Shown: positions 26,535-35,091 of the stretch, in pieces
Position numbering within the stretch: the stretch's first letter is position 1
Layout of the letters: each line of letters begins with the position of its first letter
Source of the DNA: Rhodospirillaceae bacterium UBA1479
GTDB lineage: Bacteria > Pseudomonadota > Alphaproteobacteria > Rhodospirillales > Casp-alpha2
Direction of reading: 5' to 3'
NCBI GenBank assembly: GCA_002325375.1
Contig: DCRZ01000010.1
Location: 104,176 to 168,175 of the forward strand
DNA length: 64,000 nucleotides
Program-made: the position numbers and the translations under genes
The notes under the pieces: model-generated
Told to the model about the DNA's origin: nothing
Seen by the model: the letters and a program-made list of their open reading frames with translations, nothing else
The model's database searches: none

Positions 26535-27904
26535 CCGAGACCGCCGAAACGACCTCCGCCCCGCGCAGCCTGGACGACACGCTCGCCGCCGGCACGTCGA
26601 GCTTCACGCCGCGCGAGATCGTCTCCGAACTGGACCGCCACATCATCGGCCAGAAGGACGCCAAGCGCGCGGTCGCCATCGCCCTGCGCAACCGCTGGCG
26701 GCGGCAGCAGCTGGACGACGACCTGAAGGAAGAGGTTCTGCCCAAGAACATCCTGATGATCGGGCCGACCGGCGTCGGCAAGACCGAGATCGCGCGCCGG
26801 CTGGCCAAACTGGCCCAGGCCCCCTTCATCAAGGTCGAGGCGACCAAGTTCACGGAGGTTGGCTATGTCGGCCGCGATGTCGAGCAGATCGTCCGCGACC
26901 TGGTCGAAACCGCCATCCACATGACCCGCGAACGCCTGCGCAAGCAGGTCCAGGCCAAGGCCGAGGCCCGGGCCGAGGAACGGGTGCTCGACGCCCTGGT
27001 CGGCGAGAACGCCTCCAAGGAAACCCGCGAAACCTTCCGGCGGAAATTGAGGAACAACGAGCTCAACGACCGCGAGATCGAGGTCACCGTGTCGGACGGC
27101 GCCGGCATGGGCATGCCGACCTTCGACATCCCCGGCATGCCGGGGGCGCAGATGGGCATGCTCAATCTGGGCGACATGCTGGGCAAGGCCTTCGGCCAGC
27201 AGCAGAAGCCCAAGCGCCTGACCGTGGAAGAAAGCTACGGCGTCCTGCTGGCCGAGGAAGGCGACAAGCTTCTGGACGACGACCGGGTGGTGAAGGACGC
27301 AATCCATGCCGTGGAAAACAACGGCATCGTGTTCCTGGATGAAATTGATAAAATTTCCCAGCGCACCGACGTGAAGGGCGGCGACGTCAGCCGCGAAGGG
27401 GTGCAGCGCGACCTGCTGCCGCTGATCGAAGGCACCACCGTCGCGACCAAGCACGGGCCCGTGAACACGGACCATATCCTGTTCATCGCCTCGGGCGCGT
27501 TCCACGTTTCCAAACCGTCGGACATGCTGCCGGAACTACAGGGCCGCCTGCCCATCCGCGTCAACCTGCGGGCGCTCACCAAGGACGACTTCAAGCGCAT
27601 CCTGACGGAGACCGAGGCGTCGCTGCTCAAGCAGTACGTGGCATTGATGAAGACGGAAGAGCTGGAGCTGATCTTCACCGACGACGCCGTCGACGCCATC
27701 GCCGGCCTCGCCGTCGACATCAACGAGGGCGTCGAAAACATCGGCGCCCGGCGCCTGCATACGGTCCTGGAAAAGTTGGTCGAGGAGATCAGCTACACCG
27801 CCTCCGACCGCACCGGCGAAACGGTGACCATCGACGCCAAATACGTGGACGAGCAGGTCGCGCCGCTCGCCAAGAACGCGGATCTATCGAAGTTTATTCT
27901 TTAA
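26531..27904 (+). CDS. hslU: ATPase subunit HslU (ClpY)
   Basis: AAA+ unfoldase feeding HslV. The 457-residue protein has Walker A GPTGVGKTEIARRLAKL, pore loop EVGYVGRDVE, the I domain (about residues 120-240), Walker B IVFLDEIDKI and the sensor region. It ends NADLSKFIL, the C-terminal peptide that docks into HslV. Its last 123 bp (27782-27904) recur, diverged, at 28080-28202. Confidence 0.98.
   Translation: MTETAETTSAPRSLDDTLAAGTSSFTPREIVSELDRHIIGQKDAKRAVAIALRNRWRRQQLDDDLKEEVLPKNILMIGPTGVGKTEIARRLAKLAQAPFIKVEATKFTEVGYVGRDVEQIVRDLVETAIHMTRERLRKQVQAKAEARAEERVLDALVGENASKETRETFRRKLRNNELNDREIEVTVSDGAGMGMPTFDIPGMPGAQMGMLNLGDMLGKAFGQQQKPKRLTVEESYGVLLAEEGDKLLDDDRVVKDAIHAVENNGIVFLDEIDKISQRTDVKGGDVSREGVQRDLLPLIEGTTVATKHGPVNTDHILFIASGAFHVSKPSDMLPELQGRLPIRVNLRALTKDDFKRILTETEASLLKQYVALMKTEELELIFTDDAVDAIAGLAVDINEGVENIGARRLHTVLEKLVEEISYTASDRTGETVTIDAKYVDEQVAPLAKNADLSKFIL
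27782..27904 (+). repeat. Direct repeat copy 1: 3' end of hslU
   Basis: The last 41 codons of hslU, from GAGGAGATC to the TAA stop, match 28080-28202 over 123 positions with 21 differences and no gap by hand alignment (about 83 % identity). The offset between copies is 298 bp, with 175 bp in between. Confidence 0.9.
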
Positions 27905-27973
27905 CGGCGTCACGCCGGGGAGTGGCCGCGCGCCGGATGACGGCCGCCCGCCTCTCCGTGCCCTCTGTGGACC

Positions 27974-28082
27974 CTCTGTGCTCTCTGTGTCCCATTACTC
28001 AGACGTTCCCGGATAGAGCCGTGCCTGGATTGTCCAAGTAATGGGACACAGAGCACGCAGAGAAGACGCGGAGATCACAGAG
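27974..28082. repeat. CACAGAG-type inverted repeat downstream of hslU
   Basis: Left part 27974-27999 (CTCTGTGCTCTCTGTGTCCC and ATTACT) is mirrored by the right part from 28038 (AGTAATGGGACACAGAGCAC). Further CACAGAG/CGCAGAG heptamers continue to the junction with the hslU tail copy at 28080. It is a relative, not an exact copy, of the repeats at 4568 and 23926. About 38 bp separate the arms. Confidence 0.75.
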
Positions 28083-28202
28083 GAGATCGGTTGCACGGCC
28101 GCCGATCATTCCAGCGAAACAGTGACCATCGACGCCACATACGCGGGCGATCAGGTTGCGCCGCTAGCCAAGAACGCGGATTTATTGAAGTTTATTCTCT
28201 AG
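28080..28202 (+). pseudogene. Diverged second copy of the hslU 3' end
   Basis: In frame this would read EEIGCTAADHSSETVTIDAT and end NADLLKFIL before a TAG stop. That is 29 of 40 residues identical to the true HslU tail, including the HslV-docking C-terminus. No start codon or upstream hslU sequence accompanies it, so it is a fragment. It lies between a CACAGAG-type repeat and an AT-richer DUF3800 gene, which suggests a duplication or recombination scar at the hslU end. Confidence 0.85.
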
Positions 28203-28269
28203 GCACCGCAGGACACGGCTTTGTTCGCGTTCATTGCTAAATAAAAATTTTTGGGCAATTATTACGTGC

Positions 28270-29028
28270 ATGTATATCATGTACGTAGATGAAAGCGGTG
28301 ACACGGGATTGGGGCAAACCCAAACCACTCACTTTGTTTTGTCTGGAATTGTCGTTCACGAATCTCGGTGGCGAGACTTTATTGGCATTCTAATCGCGCT
28401 ACGAAAGACACTAAGAAGTGTCTACGGCCTCCCTGTCCGCGGTGAAATCCATTCTTCTGCATTCATTAATAGTCGGCCATTCAACATTGAAAAACACGAC
28501 CGTCTCGCAATTCTACGGAACTGCCTAGATGAAATGGCAAAAATCGACTTCATTTCGATTACTAATGTTGTGGTTACAAAGGCAGGAAAGCCACAAGACT
28601 ACGACGTCTTCCATTCAGCTTGGGGTACGTTATTCCAGAGGTTCGAAAATACATTGCTCCACGGAAATTTCCCTGGAAAGTATAGTCGCGATCACGGAAT
28701 CCTTCTTACCGATGCAACAGCAGGGACAAAGCTGCTCCGCCTAGTTCGACGAATGGCAGTCTATAACTATATTCCCAATGATCCGCGATACGGTGGCGGA
28801 TCTAGAAACATTCCGATTCAGCGAATTATTGAAGACCCGCATATGAAGGACTCCGCTGAGACTTACCCAATCCAAATGTGTGACGTCGCGGCCTACTTCC
28901 TCTATCAGCGCTATTCACCAAATTCTTATATCCGCAGAAAAAGAGCTACGCGATATTTTGACCGGCTAACACCGGTTTTGAATACCCGTGCTAGTCGATT
29001 TAATCCGCTTGGAATTGTGGAGATCTAA
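28270..29028 (+). CDS. DUF3800 domain protein, probably acquired
   Basis: A 252-residue protein with the DUF3800 N-terminus MYIMYVDESGDTG (acidic DES), and a C-terminal segment QMCDVAAYFLYQRY with a conserved Asp. This is the RNase-H-like acidic arrangement suspected in the family. DUF3800 proteins are common in mobile and defence-associated DNA; no biochemical role is established. Base composition is far more AT-rich than every neighbour, and codon use differs accordingly. The ATG at 28270 gives the family start; a TTG 12 codons upstream is the alternative. No partner gene is adjacent. Confidence 0.85.
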   Translation: MYIMYVDESGDTGLGQTQTTHFVLSGIVVHESRWRDFIGILIALRKTLRSVYGLPVRGEIHSSAFINSRPFNIEKHDRLAILRNCLDEMAKIDFISITNVVVTKAGKPQDYDVFHSAWGTLFQRFENTLLHGNFPGKYSRDHGILLTDATAGTKLLRLVRRMAVYNYIPNDPRYGGGSRNIPIQRIIEDPHMKDSAETYPIQMCDVAAYFLYQRYSPNSYIRRKRATRYFDRLTPVLNTRASRFNPLGIVEI

Positions 29029-29191
29029 AAATTAGGGCGGGCAACCGAAGCTGCCCGCCGGGGAAATCCTACTCTTGGGTTATGCCTAATTTCAGATTTC
29101 ATGAACATATTATCAAATTATTCGTTATGATTCAATGTATTAAAAGAATCTGATTACAATGACTTATACTCAATCCCCCTAAAACAATTCA
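29029..29191. other. AT-rich intergenic strip after the DUF3800 gene
   Basis: About 160 bp with long A/T runs between the DUF3800 stop and the XRE gene stop (convergent). No hairpin with T-tract and no open frame of note. Composition matches the DUF3800 gene, so the foreign segment probably ends near 29190. Confidence 0.6.
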
Positions 29192-29578
29192 TTAATGCGT
29201 CGGCCCGCCCCGGGTGCGGGCGGCGCGGCGGCCGCGGATTTCGGCGATGATCCAGTCGATGGTGTCTTCGTCCAGTTCGTGGATCAGTTCGGCCAGCAGG
29301 TTGGCCAGTTCCGTCGCCTTGGGGTTGAGGCCCGCCGTGTCGACGGTGATGCGGGGATGGGACAGGGCCGCCATGCGCTTAAGCTCGTCCGTTTCCTCCA
29401 TGCCCAGGTTGAAGTAACCCGCGATCTGCTGCACCAGGCCCGGGCCGGGGCGGCCGCGGTAGCCGTGTTCGAGCGCCGAGAAATAGGCCGAGGACACGCC
29501 CATTTCCTGGGCGAACTGCTTCAACGTGATCTTGTGCACCTTGCGCAGGCGGCGCACCTTCTGGCCGAAGGGGGTCAT
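29192..29578 (-). CDS. XRE-family helix-turn-helix protein
   Basis: A 128-residue protein with an N-terminal HTH (GQKVRRLRKVHKITLKQFAQ, then VSSAYFSALEHGYRGRPG), residues about 5-60. The C-terminal half is helical (LANLLAELIHELDEDTIDWI) and may dimerise or sense. GC content is high, so it is resident and not part of the AT-rich patch. Overlaps the Smr gene by 4 bp and follows lutABC, but control of lut is only an inference. Confidence 0.85.
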   Translation of the reverse strand: MTPFGQKVRRLRKVHKITLKQFAQEMGVSSAYFSALEHGYRGRPGPGLVQQIAGYFNLGMEETDELKRMAALSHPRITVDTAGLNPKATELANLLAELIHELDEDTIDWIIAEIRGRRAARTRGGPTH

Positions 29579-30168
29579 TCCGCCGCTCCCTTGTTGCGTT
29601 TGAGCAGGATGTAGAGCGCGCCCTCGCCACCATGGGGGCGGGCCGCGTGGTCGAAGGCGTGGATCAGGCCTTTCAGCGGCGGCGCGTTGAGCCAGCTGGG
29701 CACGGCCTGGCGCAGCACGCCGATCTCACCCGTGTCCCGCGTGCCCTTGCCGGTGATGACCAGAACGCAACGCTTGCCCTGACCATAGGCGCGAGTGATG
29801 AAGCCGATCAGTTCGTTATGGGCGACGGTCTGCGTCATGCCGTGCAAATCAAGGCGGCCTTCGACCGCCATTTTGCCCCGCCGCATGTTGGTCTGGGTCC
29901 GGCGGTCGAGCCCGGGGGCGGCGCCGTGGCGCAGTTCGCGGGCGGCGGCCGGGGTCTTGGGCGCCGGTTCGGGCAGGGGCGTCGTGCGATAGGAGCGGGG
30001 GGCCGGCTTGGCCTTCGGCGGCGGGGCCGCCGGGTCGGGGACCGGGTGGTCGATGCGGGCTTCGCGGACGGGCAGGGGTTTGACGTCGCGGGTGACCAGC
30101 GCCCAGAGGGCGTCGTCTTCCGGCGCGGCGCGCGGTCCCTTAACCCGTTTGTCCGCCATCGTCCCCAT
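29575..30168 (-). CDS. Smr/MutS2-C-terminal domain protein
   Basis: A 197-residue protein with a basic Pro-rich N-terminus and a C-terminal Smr domain (about residues 100-195). The domain contains the LDLHGMTQTVAH motif and VLVITGKGTRDTGEIGVLR, the TGxG loop of Smr nucleases. Smr domains nick or cut nucleic acids; in bacteria they are linked to MutS2 or ribosome rescue. The start at 30168 (MGTMADKRVKGP) or the second ATG at 30159 is possible. Overlaps the 3' end of lutC by 29 bp on the same strand. Confidence 0.85.
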   Translation of the reverse strand: MGTMADKRVKGPRAAPEDDALWALVTRDVKPLPVREARIDHPVPDPAAPPPKAKPAPRSYRTTPLPEPAPKTPAAARELRHGAAPGLDRRTQTNMRRGKMAVEGRLDLHGMTQTVAHNELIGFITRAYGQGKRCVLVITGKGTRDTGEIGVLRQAVPSWLNAPPLKGLIHAFDHAARPHGGEGALYILLKRNKGAAE

Positions 30169-30847
30169 CGTCCACGATTACGATGTGCAGATGCTTCGGC
30201 CCATGGATGCCCAGGAACAGGACCAGTTCGATATCCGCCGTGCGCGACGGGCCGGTGATCCAGTTGACCGTGCGCGGCATGAAACGGCCGGCACCCTCGG
30301 CGTTCTGGCGGTCGGCGCGCAGGCGCGACCAGATGTCTTCGAAACAGCCGGAAATGTCCGACGCCCGCAGCACGGCGATATGCACCGGCGGCAGGAAGTT
30401 GACCGTGGTCGGGCTTTCCGGGCCGGACAGGAACACCAGCGAGCCCGTTTCCGCGACGGCGCCGAAGGCATGGCTGACGCCCGCCGTGTCGTCGCCCTGG
30501 GCCGGGCCTTCGGAAATGGTGATCGCGGTCTTGTCCCAGGGGGCGGCCCGCAGGCGCGGGTCCGGCGTCATGCGCACATTGGCGGGCAGGTTCTGCGCCG
30601 CCAGATAGTCGGCGATCGCCCCCGGCAGATCGTCCAGGGAGGTGACGCGGGCGACCGTGGCCTGAACCCGTTCGGCCTCGGCCTGGAAACGATCGGTGGC
30701 GGCCGGGCCGGAATCCTGACCGCGGGCCGGAATGACATGGCGCGCCTTGGCCATCAGGCGCTGGGCCACGGCGGCGCGGCGCGCCCCGTCGTTGGATTGG
30801 GTCAGGGCGGCCCGCAGGTCGCCCAGGATCTGTTCGCGCCCGCTCAT
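30140..30847 (-). CDS. lutC: Lactate utilisation protein LutC
   Basis: A 235-residue LUD-domain protein, third part of the LutABC L-lactate dehydrogenase complex. It has AITISEGPAQGDDTAGVSHA and GSLVFLSGPESPTTVNFLPP, the LUD core, and ends NWITGPSRTADIELVLFLGI. The start at ATG 30847 overlaps lutB by 4 bp (ATGA). Confidence 0.9.
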   Translation of the reverse strand: MSGREQILGDLRAALTQSNDGARRAAVAQRLMAKARHVIPARGQDSGPAATDRFQAEAERVQATVARVTSLDDLPGAIADYLAAQNLPANVRMTPDPRLRAAPWDKTAITISEGPAQGDDTAGVSHAFGAVAETGSLVFLSGPESPTTVNFLPPVHIAVLRASDISGCFEDIWSRLRADRQNAEGAGRFMPRTVNWITGPSRTADIELVLFLGIHGPKHLHIVIVDDGDDGGQTG

Positions 30848-32286
30848 TGTCCTTTGCTCCGCACCACGGCGCCGACGGGGCCTTTGTGATATTGCGCGAT
30901 GAAGCTGTCGCCCTCGGGCGCGGGCAGGTCGCGGGGGCCGGTCCAGCCGCCGGCCAGCGGCAGCCATCTGAACCGACCGCGCTTGCGGCCCAAAATCGCC
31001 AGCGCCGTCATCAGCGGCCCGGTCACGGCGCGGTAGAGCCTGGGCCGCTTGGCCAGCCCGGCCCAGAGCCCGAGCGCCCAGCGCGCCGCCGCCGAATTGC
31101 CCTTCCTCTGATACTGCCGTTCGCGCCAGGCGCGCAGCATCCGGGGCAGGGGGATGCGCATGGGACAGACGGTCTCGCACTTGCCGCACAGGGTCGAGGC
31201 ATTGGGCAGGTCGCCCGCCTCGTGCATGCCGATCAGGCCCGGGATCAGCACCGCCCCCATGGGCCCGGAATAGACCCAGCCGTAGGCATGGCCGCCGATG
31301 GCGTGATAGACGGGGCAGTGGTTGAGGCAGGAGCCACAACGGATGCAGCGGAGCATGTCCTGAAATTCCGTGCCGACCAGCTCCGTCCGCCCGTTGTCGA
31401 GCAGGATGACATGGTATTCGTCGGGCCCGTCCAGATCGGCCGGCCGCTTCGGCCCCGTGCAAAACGTTGTGTAGACGGTGATATCCTGGCCCGTGCCGGA
31501 GCGCGCCAGCACGCGCAGCACCGTCGCCGTGTCTTCCAGGGTCGGGATGACCTTTTCCAAACTGGCGATGACGATATGCACGCGCGGCAGGGAATAGGTC
31601 AGGTCGGCATTGCCTTCGTTGGTGACCAGCACGTTGGTCCCCGTTTCGGCGATCAGGAAGTTGGCGCCGGTCAGGCCGACGTCGGCACCCAGGAACTTTT
31701 CGCGCAGCTCATTGCGGGCTTCTTCCAGCAATGACTTGGGGTCGTCCAGATTGCGCGCCGGGTCCAGGTTGGTATGGGCCTTGCGGAAGGTGTCCTCGAC
31801 CTGGCCTTTGTTCAGGTGCACGGCCGGCGCGATGATGTGCGACGGCGGCTCCTTGCGCAGCTGGATGATGTATTCGCCCAGGTCCGTTTCGATGGGGGCG
31901 ACGCCGTTTTCTTCCAGGAAATCGTTGATGGCGATTTCCTCGCCGATCATGGATTTCGATTTGGTGACGGTCTTGGCGTTGACGCTGCGGCAGATTTCCA
32001 GAATCTTTTCCCGCGCGTCCTGGCCGGTGCGGCACCAATGGACATGCCCGCCCGCTTCCTTGACCCGGGATTCGTACTGTTCCAGGTACAGGTCCAGATG
32101 GGCCAGGGTGTGATCCTTGATCGCCTTGGCGGCGTCGCGCAGCTGGTCGAACTCGGGCAGGCGGTCGATGGCCTCGGCCCGGCGCAGGGGAAAGCCTTCG
32201 CCCAGGCGGGTCAGGGCCTGGGCCAACTGGCCGTCGGCCATGGCCTCGCGGGCGTTCTGCTTGAAGCGGCGGGTCTGGGTTTCCAT
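30844..32286 (-). CDS. lutB: Iron-sulfur protein LutB
   Basis: A 480-residue protein with an N-terminal LUD-like half (GEEIAINDFLEENGVAPIET, HIIAPAVHLNKGQVEDTFRK) and two ferredoxin-type 4Fe-4S motifs, CIRCGSCLNHCPVYH and CGKCETVCPMRIP, near residues 315-375. LutB carries electrons in L-lactate oxidation to pyruvate. The frame extends upstream through lutA, but the ATG at 32286 matches the family N-terminus. One base overlaps the lutA stop. Confidence 0.93.
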   Translation of the reverse strand: METQTRRFKQNAREAMADGQLAQALTRLGEGFPLRRAEAIDRLPEFDQLRDAAKAIKDHTLAHLDLYLEQYESRVKEAGGHVHWCRTGQDAREKILEICRSVNAKTVTKSKSMIGEEIAINDFLEENGVAPIETDLGEYIIQLRKEPPSHIIAPAVHLNKGQVEDTFRKAHTNLDPARNLDDPKSLLEEARNELREKFLGADVGLTGANFLIAETGTNVLVTNEGNADLTYSLPRVHIVIASLEKVIPTLEDTATVLRVLARSGTGQDITVYTTFCTGPKRPADLDGPDEYHVILLDNGRTELVGTEFQDMLRCIRCGSCLNHCPVYHAIGGHAYGWVYSGPMGAVLIPGLIGMHEAGDLPNASTLCGKCETVCPMRIPLPRMLRAWRERQYQRKGNSAAARWALGLWAGLAKRPRLYRAVTGPLMTALAILGRKRGRFRWLPLAGGWTGPRDLPAPEGDSFIAQYHKGPVGAVVRSKGQ

Positions 32287-33089
32287 CAGGCCGTGTCCTC
32301 GTCCGCTTCGCCGATGGCGGGCCGGTCGGTCATCCCGGCCAGAACCTCGGCGACGTGGCGGGCCTGCACATTGGCGCCCCGGCGCTTGAGCCGCCCGGCC
32401 ATGTTCATCAGGCAGCCCAGGTCGCCGGCCAGCAGCAGGTCCGCGCCCGTGGCCAAAATGTCGTCGGCCTTGGCGTCGACCATCTTTTCCGAAATGTCCG
32501 GATACTTGACGCAGAACAGCCCGCCGAAGCCGCAGCAGGTTTCCGGGATGGCGCCTTCGACCAGGGTCAGGCCGCCGACCTTGCCGAGCAGGGCCCGGGG
32601 CTGCGCCTTGATGCCCAGTTCGCGCAGGCCCGAACATGAATCGTGATAGGTCGCGGTCGCGGCCAGGTCCGGCGGCGTGATGTCGGCCCGCAGGACGTCG
32701 GTCAGGAAGGCGACCAATTCGAACGTCTTGGCGGCCAGGGCCTCGGCCCGCGGCTTCCAGGCGGCATCGTCCTTCAGCAGATTGGGATAATGATGAGAGA
32801 TCATCCCGGCGCAGGACCCCGACGGGGCCACCACGTAATCGAAGCCTTCAAACACTTGGATCACGTTCTTCGCGATATCCCGCGCATCCGGGCTGTCGCC
32901 GGAATTATAGGCCGGCTGGCCGCAGCAGGTCTGGGCCTCAGGCACGGAAACCTTACAGCCCGCGTCCTCCAGCAGCTTCACCGTGGCGAAGCCGACGCTG
33001 GGCCGCATGAGGTCGACGAGGCAGGTCGCGAACAGGCCGACCTCGGGCGAGGTCGGCGGGGTTTTCAGGGCGGGTGCATATTCGGTCAT
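32286..33089 (-). CDS. lutA: Fe-S oxidoreductase LutA
   Basis: A 267-residue CCG-domain protein, first gene of lutABC. Both cysteine-rich motifs are visible (QTCCGQPAYNSGD and ETCCGFGGLFCVKYP), each part of a CX(n)CCGXX(D)X cluster unit as in GlpC/LutA. With LutB and LutC it oxidises L-lactate. The ATG at 33089 gives MTEYAPALK and the normal length. Confidence 0.92.
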   Translation of the reverse strand: MTEYAPALKTPPTSPEVGLFATCLVDLMRPSVGFATVKLLEDAGCKVSVPEAQTCCGQPAYNSGDSPDARDIAKNVIQVFEGFDYVVAPSGSCAGMISHHYPNLLKDDAAWKPRAEALAAKTFELVAFLTDVLRADITPPDLAATATYHDSCSGLRELGIKAQPRALLGKVGGLTLVEGAIPETCCGFGGLFCVKYPDISEKMVDAKADDILATGADLLLAGDLGCLMNMAGRLKRRGANVQARHVAEVLAGMTDRPAIGEADEDTA

Positions 33090-33164
33090 GATGGGAGGCA
33101 GAATGCGGGCTTGGCCGCCGATTGACAAGGCCGAACGGCAGGGGCGCCGGGTGGTCCCGCCCGC

Positions 33165-34388
33165 CTACTTGCGCGGCAGCAGCAGGTAGTACACGCCAGC
33201 TTCGTTCATCAGCCCGGCCCGGGCCTCGGCCTCGGCCCCGAAGCCCCAGAACAGGTCGCCGCGCACGACGCCCTTGATGGCCGAGCCCGTATCCTGGGCG
33301 ACCACCATGCGGGTCAGCGGTTTTTCGTTCTTGGGATCGAGCGGGTCCGTGGTCACCAGCCAAAGCGGCAGGCCCAGCGGCACGTATTTGGGATCGACGG
33401 CGAGGGAGCGGCCGGCCGTCAACGGCACGCCCATGGCGCCCTTCACCACTTCGTCCTTTTCCACGCGGAAAAAGATGAAGGACCGGTTTTTCAGCATCAA
33501 TTGTTCGGCGGCGAGCGGATTGGCCGTCATCCAGGCCCGCAGACTGGGCATGGTCACGTCTTCCACCTTCATCACGCCCTCGGCCACCAGTTCGCGGCCG
33601 ATGGAGGAATAGCGGTGGCCGTTGCGCCCGGAAAAGGCGAGACGCACATGGCTGCCGTCGGGCAGCAGGATACGGCCCGAACCCTGAACATGCAGGAAGA
33701 ACAGATCGATGGCGCTGTCGACCCAAAGCAGTTCGAGCTGCCGGCCCTGCAACGCACCCTCGAGAATTTCACGGCGGTCGAAATAGGGCAGCAGACGGTC
33801 GTCGACCAGCCGGCCGGCCAGCTGTTCACCCTTACGGTCCGGGTCGAACATGCCGAGTTCGACCACCACGATGTCGCGCGGGCGGGCATAGACCGGATAA
33901 CGGTAGCGGGCATTGGGCTGGAAGCTGCCCCGCAGCAGGGGTTCGTAATAGCCGGTGAACTTGCCGTTCCGTTTTTGGCCGTCGCGGACATGGAAGGGAC
34001 GGAAGCTGCGTTCGATGAAGAACTGCAGCTGGGCCGTGCTTTTGGTGTTGAGGCCCCGGGCCTCGGCGCAGATGTTCGCGAGATCGCCCATGGTGCCGTG
34101 TTCGGGCAGATATCCGAGCGGCTGATCCGCCGGGCGTTTTACGATCACCGGGCAGGAAGCAAGAAACGCAGACAAAGCATCGGACAGCACGTCCGCGCGC
34201 CAGCCGGGTAGGGTCTTGAATTCGGCCGGCTCCAGGATCAGTTGGGGCGGGACTTCTTCCGGGGCTTGATAGTCGCCGGCGGGCACGATCTTCTGGATCG
34301 CACCACAGCCCGCGACGATGCCGGAAGCAAAAACGGCCAGGGCCAGCGCCCAGGCGGACGAACGGCGGCGGACTGGTGAGCCCCCCAT
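33165..34388 (-). CDS. mltA: Membrane-bound lytic murein transglycosylase A
   Basis: A 407-residue lipoprotein that cleaves peptidoglycan glycan strands to 1,6-anhydro ends. It has lipobox IVAGC (Cys28), the MltA core (GKFTGYYEPLLRGSFQPN, YPVYARPRDIV, FFLHVQGSGRILLPDG) and the C-terminal 3D domain with QDTGSAIKGVVRGDLFWG, where the catalytic Asp lies. The ATG at 34388 lies 8 bp after the Tim44-like gene stop. Confidence 0.94.
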   Translation of the reverse strand: MGGSPVRRRSSAWALALAVFASGIVAGCGAIQKIVPAGDYQAPEEVPPQLILEPAEFKTLPGWRADVLSDALSAFLASCPVIVKRPADQPLGYLPEHGTMGDLANICAEARGLNTKSTAQLQFFIERSFRPFHVRDGQKRNGKFTGYYEPLLRGSFQPNARYRYPVYARPRDIVVVELGMFDPDRKGEQLAGRLVDDRLLPYFDRREILEGALQGRQLELLWVDSAIDLFFLHVQGSGRILLPDGSHVRLAFSGRNGHRYSSIGRELVAEGVMKVEDVTMPSLRAWMTANPLAAEQLMLKNRSFIFFRVEKDEVVKGAMGVPLTAGRSLAVDPKYVPLGLPLWLVTTDPLDPKNEKPLTRMVVAQDTGSAIKGVVRGDLFWGFGAEAEARAGLMNEAGVYYLLLPRK

Positions 34389-34395
34389 CGCCTGC

Positions 34396-35091
34396 CTAGT
34401 CGGCACTATGGGTTGCGACCAGGGCCCAGTTGGGGTCGCGGGCCTTGGTGTCGCGGGCGAAGGTCCAGAAATCGGTGACCGTGATGACCTCGTTCGGGTT
34501 GCCTTCGGCGACCTGACCTTCGGCGTCGCGGGTCACGTTGACCTGTTCGGTCACGAACTTGATGGTGATGTTGGCGATGCGGCCTTCCATATAGGCCTCG
34601 ACGATATCCGCCGACTTGAAACCGACCAGGGTATCCTCGACCGTATGGCCGTGGTTTTCGCGGTCGCGGATCGCCGCTTCGAAATCGGCGAACACGCCCG
34701 GGTCCAGCAGGGTCTTCAGGGTTTTCACGTCCCCGGCGGCGAAGGCGTCCAGAATCATCTCGAAGGCGACGCGCGCACCGACCAGGAATTCGTCGGGCGC
34801 GAAATCGGGATCGGCGACCCGGATCTGCACCAGGCCGTTATCGATCGTGCCTTCGGCGGCGAAGGCGCCGGGATCGGATTTCGATTGCGGCGAATCATCG
34901 ACCTTGCGTTCGGGCAGGGCGATGACCTTGCCGTCGGGCGCTTCCTCGGGCGGGACCGGTTTGAATGGATCGCGATGGCCGCTGCCGTCGTTGCCGTCAC
35001 GACGGCCGAGCACGCTGCGCAGGCGCAGCACGAAAAACGCCGCCACCATGGCGATGAGAATGATGTCGATAAACTGGAATCCGCCGCCCAT
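34396..35091 (-). CDS. Tim44/TimA-family inner-membrane protein
   Basis: A 231-residue protein with an N-terminal membrane anchor (FIDIILIAMVAAFFVLRL). A charged linker of about 90 residues follows, then a C-terminal Tim44-like domain (FLVGARVAFEMILDAFAAGD, then TVTDFWTFARDTKARDPNW). Tim44 serves mitochondrial import; bacterial TimA has no settled role. Upstream of mltA; together with fxsA and secB this is a conserved protein-export neighbourhood near the origin in alphaproteobacteria. Confidence 0.88.
   Translation of the reverse strand: MGGGFQFIDIILIAMVAAFFVLRLRSVLGRRDGNDGSGHRDPFKPVPPEEAPDGKVIALPERKVDDSPQSKSDPGAFAAEGTIDNGLVQIRVADPDFAPDEFLVGARVAFEMILDAFAAGDVKTLKTLLDPGVFADFEAAIRDRENHGHTVEDTLVGFKSADIVEAYMEGRIANITIKFVTEQVNVTRDAEGQVAEGNPNEVITVTDFWTFARDTKARDPNWALVATHSAD

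Noticed and set aside
28234..28269. TTG start for the DUF3800 gene
   Set aside because: The extra residues before MYIMYVDESGD are outside the family start, and the ATG at 28270 fits the family pattern.
33093..33128. TTGTCA-N17-CATTCT as lutA promoter
   Set aside because: The predicted transcript would start about four bases before the lutA ATG, leaving no room for a ribosome site.
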